Assembly: GCF_026339955.1 (NCBI RefSeq)
Contig: NZ_JAPEPW010000001.1
Location: forward strand, 4,335,001-4,399,000
From: Streptomyces sp. NBC_01549
Lineage (GTDB): Bacteria; Actinomycetota; Actinomycetes; Streptomycetales; Streptomycetaceae
Direction of reading: 5' to 3'
Length of the DNA stretch: 64,000 nucleotides
Below, piece after piece: positions 16,427 through 25,261 of the stretch (the stretch's first letter is position 1; each line of letters begins with the position of its first letter). The notes under the pieces are model-generated. The model was not told the origin of the DNA, did no database searches, and saw only the letters and a program-made list of their open reading frames with translations. A program made the translations under genes and the position numbers.

Positions 16427-17623
16427 TTGACTCAGGCCGACACGACCGCCGTTGGTTCGCCGTCCGCTGCCGCCACCGCGGCGAGACACTTCGGCCGACC
16501 GCGCCCCGACATCACGCGGCTGCCCTCGCTGACCGGTCTGCGGTTCCCCGCTGCCCTCCTGGTCTTCCTCTTCCACACCGGTCAGCCGTCTCCCTCGTTG
16601 CGCCTGCTCCAGGACGACAAGGCGGCCATGGACTACTTCAAGGTCACCGCGAGCGCTGGTGCGCTCGGAGTGACGTTCTTCTTCGTCCTCAGCGGTTTCG
16701 TACTGACCTGGTCGGCCCGTGAGAAGGACCTCGCGCGAGACTTCTGGCGACGGCGGTTCGTCAAGATCTACCCGAACTACGCCATCACCTGGGCGTTGGC
16801 GATGGTGCTGTTCGCCTCCGTCTACACGCCGACCCGGATCGCCCTGGCCAACCTGTTCATGGTCCACGTGTGGGTACCGAAGGCCGAATTCCTCTCCAGT
16901 GTGAACACGCCCAGTTGGTCGCTCGCCTGCGAACTGGTCTTCTACGCCGCGTTCCCGCTGCTGCACAAACTGTTCCTGCGGATCCGGCCCGAGCACGTGA
17001 AGGTCTGGATCACCGGAGCGATCGCCGCGGTCATGGCCACGCCGTTCCTCACGTATGCGCTGATGCCCGACACGCCCACCCTCCCGGGCGGCGCCGTCCT
17101 CGGTGCGAAGGGCACCGTGGAGCAGTACTGGATCACCTACATCCTGCCGCCTTCGCGCATGCTCGACTTCGCGCTGGGCATGCTCGTCGCCCTCGCGGTG
17201 AAGAACGGTCGCTGGCGCAACGTCGGCATCATCTGGTCGAGCGTGCTCCTGGCCGGCGGCTATGTGCTGTGTTCGTATGTGCCGTTTCTCTACGCGCAAC
17301 GCTCCGTGACGATCATCCCGGTCATCTTCCTGATCGCGGCCGCGGCGACCGCCGACGCGAACGAACGCTTCACCCTGTTCCGCAACCGCACGATGGTCTT
17401 CCTCGGGGAGATCTCGTTCGCTTTCTATCTCTTGCACTACATCGTCCTCGGCTGCGGACGCAAAGTGCTCGATGGCAACTTCTCGCCGGCACAGGTCGCC
17501 GGCCTCGTGACGGCGCAACTCGCGATCACCGTTTTTCTGTCCTGGGTGCTGTATGCCCTGGTCGAGCGCCCGATCACCCGCAGGTTCTCGAAGCCGCGGC
17601 GCCCCCGAGCCGCGACGGGCTGA
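16427..17623 (+). CDS. Membrane acyltransferase (Acyltransferase_3/OafA-type)
   Basis: TTG 16427 is chosen because AAGGAGAG lies 8 nt upstream; this gives 398 residues. About ten hydrophobic segments are visible, with LPSLTGLRFPAALLVFLFHT first (the conserved Arg and His of the family) and FFFVLSGFVLTWS next. The family transfers acetyl or other short acyl groups to sugars or macrolides. Placed between the 3-ketoreductase and thymidylyltransferase genes, it most likely acylates a deoxysugar of the product. An odd two-codon ORF (ATG CCT TGA, 16422-16430) overlaps its start. Confidence 0.86.
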   Translation: MTQADTTAVGSPSAAATAARHFGRPRPDITRLPSLTGLRFPAALLVFLFHTGQPSPSLRLLQDDKAAMDYFKVTASAGALGVTFFFVLSGFVLTWSAREKDLARDFWRRRFVKIYPNYAITWALAMVLFASVYTPTRIALANLFMVHVWVPKAEFLSSVNTPSWSLACELVFYAAFPLLHKLFLRIRPEHVKVWITGAIAAVMATPFLTYALMPDTPTLPGGAVLGAKGTVEQYWITYILPPSRMLDFALGMLVALAVKNGRWRNVGIIWSSVLLAGGYVLCSYVPFLYAQRSVTIIPVIFLIAAAATADANERFTLFRNRTMVFLGEISFAFYLLHYIVLGCGRKVLDGNFSPAQVAGLVTAQLAITVFLSWVLYALVERPITRRFSKPRRPRAATG

Positions 17624-17691
17624 CGGCATTTGGTATTCGCCTGACCTGACACACCTTGAATGGTGACGCCAAGCTTTCAGGAGGAATGAGC

Positions 17692-18561
17692 GTGAAAGGC
17701 GTAATCCTGGCCGGTGGCCATGGGACGCGGTTGCATCCGATCACCCTCGGAACTTCCAAACAGATGCTGCCCGTTTACGACAAGCCATTGATCTACTATC
17801 CGTTGTCGGTACTCATGCTCGCGGGCATCAGGGAGATCCAGATCATATCGTCACCGATGGATCTGGAGAATTTCCGCCGACTGCTGGGGGACGGGTCGGA
17901 ACTGGGCCTGACACTGACCTACGCGCAGCAGGCGGAACCTCGCGGTCTCGCCGAGGCGTTCCTCATCTCGGCGGACCACATCGGAGACGACTCCGTGGCG
18001 CTGATCCTCGGCGACAACATCTTCCACGGCCCAGGGTTCGCCCCCATGCTGCAGCGACGAGTGCAGTCCGTGGACGGCTGCGTGCTGTTCGGCTACCCGG
18101 TCCCGGACCCTGAACGTTACGGGGTCGGCGAGATCGACGGACAGGGCAACCTGGTCTCCCTGGAAGAGAAGCCCGCGCAGCCGCGCTCAAACCTGGCGAT
18201 CACCGGACTCTATTTCTACGACAACGACGTCGTCGACATCGCCAAGAACCTGCGGCCGTCGAAGCGCGGGGAGCTGGAGATAACCGACGTCAATCGCACA
18301 TACCTGGAGCGCGGCAAGGCGCAACTTGTCTCGCTGGGCCGCGGTTTCGTCTGGCTGGACGCCGGTACGCATGACTCGCTCACCGAAGCCAGTCAGTACG
18401 TACAGATCATGGAACACAGGCAAGGAGTCCGTATCGCCTGCATCGAAGAAATCGCATGGCGTATGGGATTCATCGACCGGGAGGCCTGCCGACGGCTTGG
18501 CGATAAACTGGCGAAATCCCCTTATGGGCAGTACGTGTTGGAAGTCGTCGCGAAAGACTGA
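17692..18561 (+). CDS. rmlA: Glucose-1-phosphate thymidylyltransferase (RmlA-type)
   Basis: GTG 17692 fits the family start (KGVILAGGHGTRLHPITLG) and sits 7 nt after GGAGG; ATG 17686 is too close to the ribosome site. The 289-residue length is standard. The nucleotide-binding GGHGTRL, the catalytic region around LILGDNIFHG, and EKPAQPRSNLAITGLYFYDN are all present. It makes dTDP-glucose from glucose-1-phosphate and dTTP, the entry step for the deoxysugar. It is probably dedicated to this cluster. Confidence 0.95.
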   Translation: MKGVILAGGHGTRLHPITLGTSKQMLPVYDKPLIYYPLSVLMLAGIREIQIISSPMDLENFRRLLGDGSELGLTLTYAQQAEPRGLAEAFLISADHIGDDSVALILGDNIFHGPGFAPMLQRRVQSVDGCVLFGYPVPDPERYGVGEIDGQGNLVSLEEKPAQPRSNLAITGLYFYDNDVVDIAKNLRPSKRGELEITDVNRTYLERGKAQLVSLGRGFVWLDAGTHDSLTEASQYVQIMEHRQGVRIACIEEIAWRMGFIDREACRRLGDKLAKSPYGQYVLEVVAKD

Positions 18562-18635
18562 CCGTCGGGGTTCGCGTCCGAATTCTTCCTTCGGTATCCC
18601 TCAAGCTCGTCGTCGCCCCACGTGGAGGGAAAGCA

Positions 18636-19832
18636 ATGCGATATCTGTTCACCACTATTCCTGGCGCCTCTCATATGCTGCCGCTGGTCCCCCTGGCCCA
18701 CGCTGCCCTGGCGGCCGGACACGAGGTGGCCGTGGCCACCAGCGGCCCGGCGCTGCGCGCGGCCACCCGGGCCGGTCTGCAGGCCATCGCCACGGACGAC
18801 GGCGACGCGGTGGAGCCCTACGAGGAGTTGGTGCGCACCGTCACCCGGACATCGGTGGGAATGACGTCCCCGGGGCCGAAGACGGCCGCCTACGCGGGCT
18901 CCGTCTTCGGCGAGGTCGGCGCCCGTATGGTGGACGGTCTGGTCGACGCGGCCCGGGAGTGGCGCGCGGATGCCGTGCTGTATCCGCCGAATCACGTCGC
19001 CGGGCTGGTGGCGGCCCGTGCCACTGGCCTGCCCGCGGTGCTGCACGGCATCGGTACCCCGCGTGCCACCTTCGGCCCCGGGCTGGAGTATCTGGCACCG
19101 GTGGCGAAGCGGCTGGGGGCCGGCGAGCCGCGCGAAGCGGATGTCGAGCTGGATCTCAGCCCGGCGTCCCTCGAAGCCGCGCGGCACAGCTCGCCGACGG
19201 CCCGCGTTCTGCCTCGGGCGTCGGTGCCCCTCAGCCTTCCCATGCGGTACCTCCCGTACAACGGAGGCGCGGAGCTGCCGCTGCGGTTCGTGAAGCGGGG
19301 GGAGAAGCCGCGGGTGGTGGTGACCCTTGGCTCGCTGGCCACGCTTTACGGCGAGGGTGCCATGCTGCGCCGTATCGTCGATGGCGCGGCCGACCTGGAC
19401 ATCGAGGTGATCGTCACCACCGGCGGGACCGAACTGCCCGCGCTCCGGCACTTGCCGGACGGCGTGACGCCGGTGGACTGGCTGCCCCTGAACGCCGTAC
19501 TGCCTACCTGCGACGCCGTCGTCCACCACGGCGGCATGGGCTCCACCTACTCGGCCTTCGCTGCCGGAGTGCCGCAGCTGGGGATCCCGCTGACCGGGCT
19601 GGAGAGCCTCTCCAACGCCCAGATGGCCGTCGACAGCGGCGCCGGCCTCCGGCTGGAGTCGCCCCACAGGGCACCGCTCACCCCTGAGGCGGTCAGCACC
19701 GCGCTGCGCGAGCTGCTCGACAACCCTGGCTACCGCAAGGTGAGCCTCGAAGTGGCCGACGAGATGCGAGACATGCCCACGCCGAGCACGTTGATCGGCC
19801 GGCTCACCTCACACCTGGAGGAAATCCGTTGA
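18636..19832 (+). CDS. Second GT-B glycosyltransferase
   Basis: A 398-residue GT1-type protein starting MRYLFTTIPGASHMLPLVPLAHAALAAGHEV, with donor motif HHGGMGSTYSAFAAGVPQ. A RYLPYNGGAELP segment is shared closely with the first glycosyltransferase (RYLPYNGGGVLP), so the two are paralogues. The stop overlaps the TTG start of the 4,6-dehydratase gene. It probably attaches or extends the same family of deoxysugars; acceptor order is not inferable. Confidence 0.9.
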   Translation: MRYLFTTIPGASHMLPLVPLAHAALAAGHEVAVATSGPALRAATRAGLQAIATDDGDAVEPYEELVRTVTRTSVGMTSPGPKTAAYAGSVFGEVGARMVDGLVDAAREWRADAVLYPPNHVAGLVAARATGLPAVLHGIGTPRATFGPGLEYLAPVAKRLGAGEPREADVELDLSPASLEAARHSSPTARVLPRASVPLSLPMRYLPYNGGAELPLRFVKRGEKPRVVVTLGSLATLYGEGAMLRRIVDGAADLDIEVIVTTGGTELPALRHLPDGVTPVDWLPLNAVLPTCDAVVHHGGMGSTYSAFAAGVPQLGIPLTGLESLSNAQMAVDSGAGLRLESPHRAPLTPEAVSTALRELLDNPGYRKVSLEVADEMRDMPTPSTLIGRLTSHLEEIR

Positions 19833-20821
19833 GGATCCTGGTCACCGGCGGAGCCGGATTCATAGGCTCCCACTACGTGCGTTCCCTGCTGTCCGGAGAG
19901 CTGGAGCCCGAGGGCACCGTCGACGTCACCGTCGTCGACAAACTGACCTACGCCGGCAACCGCGACAACCTGCCCGCCGCGCACGACCGGCTCACATTCG
20001 TACGGGGCGATATCTGCGATCTCCCCTTGCTACTGGACGTGTTGCCGGGCCACGACGCGATCGTGCACTTCGCGGCCGAGTCGCACGTGGACCGCTCGCT
20101 GGACGCCGCCGCGGACTTCGTCCGCACCAATGTCCTGGGCACCCAGACGCTGCTGGAGGCCGCCCGGCGCACCGGCATCGGGCGCTTCGTGCACGTGTCC
20201 ACCGACGAGGTGTACGGATCGATCGAGCGAGGTGCGTGGACCGAGGATTGGCCGCTGATGCCGAACTCCCCGTACGCCGCCTCCAAGGCGAGTTCCGATC
20301 TCGTGGGGCGGTCGTACTGGCGCACCCACGGCCTCGACCTCTCCGTCACCCGGTGCTCCAACAACTACGGCCCGTACCAGCACCCCGAGAAGCTCATCCC
20401 GCGATTCGTCACCAACCTGCTGGAGGGCACCCGGGTCCCGGTCTACGGCGACGGCCGCAACGAGCGCGAGTGGCTGCATGTAGACGATCACTGCCGGGCC
20501 GTCCACCTCGTCCTGCGAGGCGGCCGTGCGGGCCGGATCTACAACGTCGCCGGCGGCCAGGAGCTGACGAACCTGAAGTTGACGCAACGCATCCTGGAAC
20601 TCTGCGGCGCCGACGAGTCCGCGATCGAGTACGTCACCGACCGCAAGGGCCACGACCTGCGCTATTCCCTCGACGGCGGCAGGATCCGCGAGGAGCTGGG
20701 CTACGAGCCGCGCGTGGCGTTCGACGACGGCCTTGCCGCGACGGTCGCCTGGTACCGGGACAACCCGGAGTGGTGGAAGGCGGCCAAGTACCGGGGTGCG
20801 GAACCGTCCCCGGCCCTGTGA
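19829..20821 (+). CDS. rmlB: dTDP-glucose 4,6-dehydratase (RmlB-type)
   Basis: A 330-residue extended SDR starting at TTG 19829 (LRILVTGGAGFIGSHYV), overlapping the previous stop. It has the NAD-binding GGAGFIG, the HFAAESHVDRS segment, STDEVYG, and the catalytic YAASK. NNYGPYQHPEKLIP is specific to RmlB proteins. It converts dTDP-glucose to dTDP-4-keto-6-deoxyglucose, the branch point for the 2,3-dehydratase. Its position between glycosyltransferase and epimerase genes confirms cluster membership. Confidence 0.95.
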   Translation: MRILVTGGAGFIGSHYVRSLLSGELEPEGTVDVTVVDKLTYAGNRDNLPAAHDRLTFVRGDICDLPLLLDVLPGHDAIVHFAAESHVDRSLDAAADFVRTNVLGTQTLLEAARRTGIGRFVHVSTDEVYGSIERGAWTEDWPLMPNSPYAASKASSDLVGRSYWRTHGLDLSVTRCSNNYGPYQHPEKLIPRFVTNLLEGTRVPVYGDGRNEREWLHVDDHCRAVHLVLRGGRAGRIYNVAGGQELTNLKLTQRILELCGADESAIEYVTDRKGHDLRYSLDGGRIREELGYEPRVAFDDGLAATVAWYRDNPEWWKAAKYRGAEPSPAL

Positions 20822-20891
20822 CGAGCGCCTGAGACAGCCGTCGGAGACAGGCACCGAAAGTAACTGCGAGGCAGGAGAGAGTGACACCCCC

Positions 20892-21494
20892 ATGCAGGTA
20901 CGCAAACTGGGCATCGAAGGTGCCTTCGAGTTCACCCCACCGGTGTTCAACGACCGGCGCGGCCGGTTCGCCGCGCCCTACCAGGGAACCGCCTTCAGCG
21001 AGCACCTGGGCAAACCCCTGTTCCAGGTCGAGCAGGTGAGTCACAACCTGTCCGCCCGCGGAACGCTGCGGGGCATCCACTACACCGCCACCCCTCCGGG
21101 AATGGCCAAGTACGTGTACTGCCCGTACGGCCAGGTGCAGGACTTCCTGGTCGATCTGAGGGTGGGCTCGCCGACGTTCGGAAAGTGGGCCACCACTCTG
21201 CTTGACGCCGACAGTTGCCGCGCGCTGTACATCCCGGTGGGTGTCGGTCACGCATTCCTGTCGATGGCCGACGACTCCATGGTCGTCTACCTGATGTCGC
21301 AGGGATACGTCGCGGAGAACGAACTCGCGCTGAACCCGCTGGATCCCGCGATCGGCCTGCCGATCACTGCGGACATCGACATCGTTCAGTCCGACCGAGA
21401 CGCCGACGCGCCCACGCTGGCCGAGGCGAGGGACTCCGGACTGCTCCCAGAACTCAAGATCGCCCAGAAGGCGGAGGCAGCGCTGTGGCAGTGA
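20892..21494 (+). CDS. dTDP-4-keto-6-deoxyhexose 3,5- (or 5-) epimerase
   Basis: ATG 20892 gives 200 residues of a cupin of the RmlC class. LRGIHYTATPPGMAKYVYC carries the catalytic His, and FLVDLRVGSPTFGKW and IPVGVGHAFLS are further conserved segments. It inverts C5, and sometimes C3, of the 4-keto sugar, so the final sugar is expected to be an L-hexose unless it acts only at C3. It overlaps the following ketoreductase. Monofunctional and bifunctional epimerases cannot be separated by eye. Confidence 0.9.
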   Translation: MQVRKLGIEGAFEFTPPVFNDRRGRFAAPYQGTAFSEHLGKPLFQVEQVSHNLSARGTLRGIHYTATPPGMAKYVYCPYGQVQDFLVDLRVGSPTFGKWATTLLDADSCRALYIPVGVGHAFLSMADDSMVVYLMSQGYVAENELALNPLDPAIGLPITADIDIVQSDRDADAPTLAEARDSGLLPELKIAQKAEAALWQ

Positions 21495-22492
21495 AAACCC
21501 CGCTCGTCGTGGTGCTCGGCGCCGCGGGCTTCGTGGGATCCGCCGTGGTGCGGGAACTGGCGCGGCATCCGGTCCGCGTACGGGCCGTCTCCCGCAGGCG
21601 GACCGCGGTTCCCAAGGGTGCTCGTGCCGAGATCGAGGTGTGTACCGCAGACCTGACGGAGCCCGGCATGATGGCTGCCGCCGTCGCGGACGCCGATGTG
21701 GTGATCCACTCGATCGCCTACATCGCGGGGTCCTCGACCTGGCGTATCGCCGACGGCGACACGGCCGCCGAACGCGTCAACGTGGGCCTGATGCGCGACC
21801 TGCTGGAGGCGCTGCGCGACCGCAAGGCCGGCGGGGCGCCCCCGATCGTGCTGTTCACGGGCTCCGCCTCGGCGGCCGGACCGTCCGACAAGGAGGTACT
21901 CGACGGCACCGAAACCGACCGGCCGAAGGGGGAGTACGACCGGCAGAAGCTCGCCGCGGAGCGGGTGCTGCTCGCGGCTGACGCAGCTGGCACAGTGCGC
22001 GGCGCCTGCCTGCGTCTGCCCACGGTGTTCGGCTACAGCCCAGGGTCCACCACTCGGGACAAGGGCATTGTCTCCACGATGGTGCGCCGTGCGGTGGCCG
22101 GTGAGCCTCTGACGATGTGGCACGACGGAACAGTGCGCCGGGACCTGCTCCACGTCGACGACGTCGCTCGCGCGTTCTCGGCCGCCATCGACTGCATGGA
22201 CGCACTCGCGGGACAGCACTGGCTGCTCGGCACGGGTCACGGTGCCCCACTCGGTGCCGTGTTCACCACGATCTCCGAACTGGTCGCCGAACAGACCGGC
22301 AAGGACAGGGTGCCGGTCGTCTCAGTGGATCCGCCGGCGCACGCGGAGGTCCGTGACTTCCGGAGCGTGACGATCGATTCCTCGGCGTTCCGGGCCGCCA
22401 CCGGCTGGCAGCCTCGTACATCGCTTGAGGAGGGCCTGAGCCTGACGACGTCGTTCTGTACCAGTGGCCAGGAGAGGGCACTGCCCGAGTAG
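21485..22492 (+). CDS. NDP-hexose 4-ketoreductase (extended SDR)
   Basis: GTG 21485 has GGAGG 7 nt upstream; GTG 21491 is an alternative start. The 335-residue protein begins TPLVVVLGAAGFVGSAVVREL and carries VIHSIAYIAG, FTGSASAAG and a YDRQKLAAE catalytic Tyr/Lys pair. C-terminal FRAATGWQPRTSLEEGL is typical of sugar ketoreductases. It would reduce C4 as the last step to a neutral 2,6-dideoxyhexose; no aminotransferase or C-methyltransferase is present here. It is the last recognisable gene of the cluster on this side. Confidence 0.88.
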   Translation: MAVKTPLVVVLGAAGFVGSAVVRELARHPVRVRAVSRRRTAVPKGARAEIEVCTADLTEPGMMAAAVADADVVIHSIAYIAGSSTWRIADGDTAAERVNVGLMRDLLEALRDRKAGGAPPIVLFTGSASAAGPSDKEVLDGTETDRPKGEYDRQKLAAERVLLAADAAGTVRGACLRLPTVFGYSPGSTTRDKGIVSTMVRRAVAGEPLTMWHDGTVRRDLLHVDDVARAFSAAIDCMDALAGQHWLLGTGHGAPLGAVFTTISELVAEQTGKDRVPVVSVDPPAHAEVRDFRSVTIDSSAFRAATGWQPRTSLEEGLSLTTSFCTSGQERALPE

Positions 22493-22796
22493 AGCCGGGG
22501 GACGGGAAGCGGAGTGGTAGCGAACCGGGCCGGTCCCCGTGAGCTCTGATTTGCTTGTGAAGTCGGTACTCGGATGTGGAGTCCAGCGGGCTGTTCACCG
22601 ACACTGGATCCACGCTGGATCGGCAGTTCGAAAGTGCTGTTTCAGCAGGTCGAATGAGGTGTGGTCGAGTTCCGCTTCAGTGTATGAACTCCACCACCTC
22701 GCTGACCGGAAAACTCAACGGTCAGATGGGGATGGCGAGATAGCCCCTCGATGGTGACGGTCGGGGGCTGGTGTGGGGCGGTGGGGTCGTGGGATG
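22493..22796. other. Gene-free stretch between the sugar operon and the IS110 transposase gene
   Basis: No convincing gene is seen. An imperfect hairpin (arms 22656-22672 and 22686-22700, GAGGTG...GAGTTC / GAACTC...CACCTC) could end the sugar operon or belong to the IS end. The last 60 bp probably lie inside the insertion sequence, but its terminus cannot be fixed without a second copy. Confidence 0.35.
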
Positions 22797-24330
22797 TCAG
22801 GCGGCTGCCGGGGTGAGGGTGACGTCGTGGCCGAGGGCCTTGAGCTGGCGGACGAGGTCGCGGCTCTTGCGGGCCGGGTCGAGGTTGCGGGTGTGGAAGT
22901 CGGGGCCGAGGTCTCGGTAGCGGGCGGTCGGGTCGTTCATGAGGTGCCAGACGGCGACCAGGATGGAGCGGGCGACGGCGACCAGGGCTTTCATGTGGCC
23001 GCGGCGTTTGACGATGCGGCGGTAGCGGGCGCCGAGGAAGGTGTCGGTGCGGGCGGCGGAGATTGCTGCTTCGCCGAGGGCGCCGCGGAGCCAGGGGTTG
23101 CCTTTGCCGGTGGGGCCGGAGGTGTTCTTGTTTCCGGACTGGAGGGTGCGTGGGGAGAGTTTCGCCCAGGACACGAGATGGCCGGCGGTGGGGAAGACCG
23201 TCATGTCCAGGCCGGTCTCGGCGAGGATGACCTGCGCGGTGCTGGGGCCGACGCCGGGGATCTCGTCGAGGCGTTCGGTGTCGGTGATCGGTATGAGGGT
23301 GCCCTGTCCGGGGCCTTCGTCGTCCTCGGTGGTGGACAGCTCGGCCAGACGCAGGGTGATCCGGGCGGTGAGCTTGTCGATCTGCACGGTGAGGTAGTCG
23401 ACGGTGTCCAGCAGCATCCGGCACATGAAGGCGTGGTGTTCTTCGAACCGGCCGGTCAGGGCCTCGGCCAGGGTGCTGTGGCTGGCCTTGATGGTGCCGT
23501 GGGCCAGGTCCGCCAACGCCTTGGGGCTGCGTTCGCCCGCGATCAGTGCCTCCAGCATGGCCCGGCCGGAGACGCCGAAGATGTCGGCGATCACGGTGGA
23601 CAGCTTGATCTGGGCGTCCTCGAGGAGTTTCTCGGTGCGCTGCTTGTGGCGGGTGCGCTCGTGGGTCATGACGGCCCGGGCCCGGGTCAGATCGCGCAGT
23701 TCACGGACCGGCTTCGGGGGTACGAACGAGGGCCGGAGCATGCCGCGTTCGGTGAGCTTGGCCAGCCAGACCGCGTCCAGGCGGTCGGTTTTGGGCCGGC
23801 CCGGGACGTTCTTGACGTCACGGGCGTTGACCAGCCAGCACTCCAGACCACGCGATTCCAGCAGAAAGAAGTACGGCTTCCAGTAGGTCGACGTCGCCTC
23901 CATCACCACCCGGGTGACGCCCTGGCAGACCAGGTGGTCGGCCAGGTCCAGGATCGCGCCGCTGGTCGCGACGGTGTTGAAGACCCGCTGCACGCGCTTG
24001 CCGGGCTTGTCCTCGTGCGGCACCCGCACACAGACCATGCCCGACGCCTTGGCGATATCGATCGCCGCGACACGGGCCACGAGCTCCTCGGCCTGCTCGA
24101 TCTCCTCGACGCCACCGTCGTCGGTGTCCGCCATGCACAACTCCCTGGTATCGATCCGTACGGGCCGACGCCTGCCCAGGGGGCCGCGGGGGGAGCGAAA
24201 ATCTGACCGGCGTGCTCGATGGCAACAGTGCGTGGCCCCTCTGCGGCCCCGGCACCAGACGGACCTACGGGCTCAACGTCCCAACGAGCTACCGGCGTCG
24301 GCGGGCAGGCGCCGCAGCCATGTTTTCACG
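22740..24330 (-). mobile_element. IS110-family insertion sequence (ends approximate)
   Basis: The intact transposase gene defines the element. Its ends cannot be located from one copy because the family has no inverted repeats. The ~190 bp upstream of the transposase start, GC-rich with several short inverted repeats, is where the family usually encodes its bridge RNA. The element sits exactly between the cluster edge and the integrase remnant. Confidence 0.55.
22797..24140 (-). CDS. IS110-family DEDD transposase
   Basis: A 447-residue protein with both IS110 domains. The N-terminal DEDD RuvC-like part has VAAIDIAKASG, VVMEATSTYWKP and a KTDRLDAVWLAKL acidic pair. The C-terminal Transposase_20 part has LDEIPGVGPSTAQVILAE and SWAKLSPRTLQSGNKN with the catalytic serine region. 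IS110 elements lack terminal inverted repeats and use a noncoding bridge RNA. The frame is intact, so the element may be active. Start at 24140 or 24134 is uncertain. Confidence 0.93.
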   Translation of the reverse strand: MCMADTDDGGVEEIEQAEELVARVAAIDIAKASGMVCVRVPHEDKPGKRVQRVFNTVATSGAILDLADHLVCQGVTRVVMEATSTYWKPYFFLLESRGLECWLVNARDVKNVPGRPKTDRLDAVWLAKLTERGMLRPSFVPPKPVRELRDLTRARAVMTHERTRHKQRTEKLLEDAQIKLSTVIADIFGVSGRAMLEALIAGERSPKALADLAHGTIKASHSTLAEALTGRFEEHHAFMCRMLLDTVDYLTVQIDKLTARITLRLAELSTTEDDEGPGQGTLIPITDTERLDEIPGVGPSTAQVILAETGLDMTVFPTAGHLVSWAKLSPRTLQSGNKNTSGPTGKGNPWLRGALGEAAISAARTDTFLGARYRRIVKRRGHMKALVAVARSILVAVWHLMNDPTARYRDLGPDFHTRNLDPARKSRDLVRQLKALGHDVTLTPAAA

Positions 24331-24610
24331 CCGGCAAGGCGCACCCGAAGGGAACAGGGGGACTGACCTGTGGAAATGAGGTTCCGAAGTGCAAGTGGTC
24401 GGCGGCGGGTTGGTTCAGCTCGGCGCCGACCATTCCCTGTCGTCCTTGGCGGCGGTTTCGAAAACGCGGCCCTCAGGGAAGATGACGTGTCGCTCGCAGG
24501 GGACCTGGCCCCTCCACGGAGGTCATGGAGCAAGGAATGGAGATTGACCATCTGGGCTCCGATCTTCCGGGAGTCGACCCTTTGCTGTGTACCGTGCTGG
24601 GTTTTCTGAC
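24331..24610. other. Noncoding stretch between the IS110 element and the integrase remnant
   Basis: No supported gene. A short plus-strand frame starting near 24525 (MEQGMEIDHLGSDLPG) has a fair codon pattern for about 40 residues but then runs antisense through the integrase remnant. It may be a relic fused by the deletion that truncated the integrase. Confidence 0.3.
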
Positions 24611-25148
24611 TCAGGGCAGGCGGCTGCTGGCGCAGCAGTTCTTGGTGCGCGGTGGGGGATCGGCCTCGATCGCGGCTTGGACGATGCACCACAGGAGGCC
24701 GTGCCGGTTGGCTATCGACTTTTGCGCGGCCGGCCGCCGGATCCAGCGTCCCGTGGCGGGGTCCTTCTCGCCGGTCTCCTGGAGACGGATCCAGTCCTGT
24801 ACGTCGTCGGTGGTGATGTTGCCGATGGTGGCCGGCGTCGGCCGGCCCGCTCGCGTGGTGTGCACGAGCAGCGAGAGGTGGCGGTCCACCTCGCGCAGGT
24901 AGTCGTCGCGAGTGCCCTCATCGACGCCGGTGAGGCGTTCCGCGTGGCGTCGGGCCCAGCCGACGAGCGGTACGTCGTCCGTGTCCTCTTCAACCTCGGT
25001 GAAACCCTGGCCTGGGACCCAGCCGAAGGGCCTCGGAGAACTCGCCGAACCTCTCGGACTCCCAGGACCCGCCGCGCCCTCCCTGGAGCCAGCGAACCTG
25101 GAAGCTCGCCGTGCCTTCCTTGCGGATCCGCTTCCTGGTGGTTGCCAT
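24611..25148 (-). pseudogene. Tyrosine (phage-type) integrase, frameshifted and 3'-truncated
   Basis: ATG 25148 starts MATTRKRIRKEGTASFQVRW...GEFSEA, the usual N-terminal arm of actinobacterial integrases. The reading then shifts frame near 25035, with about 20 codons missing, to continue as FGWVPGQGFTEVEED...VGWARRHAERLTGVDEGTRDDY and KSIANRHGLLWCIVQAA, the SAM-like core-binding domain. It stops at 24611, before the catalytic domain, so no Arg-His-Arg-Tyr residues remain. It lies 127 bp from the tRNA-His gene and points away from it, as integrases of tRNA-targeting elements do. It is clearly inactive. Confidence 0.82.
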
Positions 25149-25212
25149 GTGGCGGGACCGTAGATCGAAAATCCGGCCGCGTTTGGCCGCCGTTTGGCCA
25201 AGCCGGGCCACG

Positions 25213-25251
25213 AAAAAGCCCCTCACCTGCATTCGCGCAGGTGAGGGGCTT
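25213..25251 (-). terminator. Rho-independent terminator after tRNA-His
   Basis: Arms 25216-25230 and 25237-25251 (AAGCCCCTCACCTGC and its exact complement, loop ATTCGC) are followed on the minus strand by a short T-tract, 11 bp beyond the tRNA-His 3' end. Confidence 0.85.
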
Positions 25252-25261
25252 CCTCTCACAG

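Noticed and set aside
24525..24902. Plus-strand ORF starting MEQGMEIDHLG as a real gene
   Set aside because: Most of it is antisense to the integrase remnant and no family is recognisable; at most the first ~40 codons are a relic.
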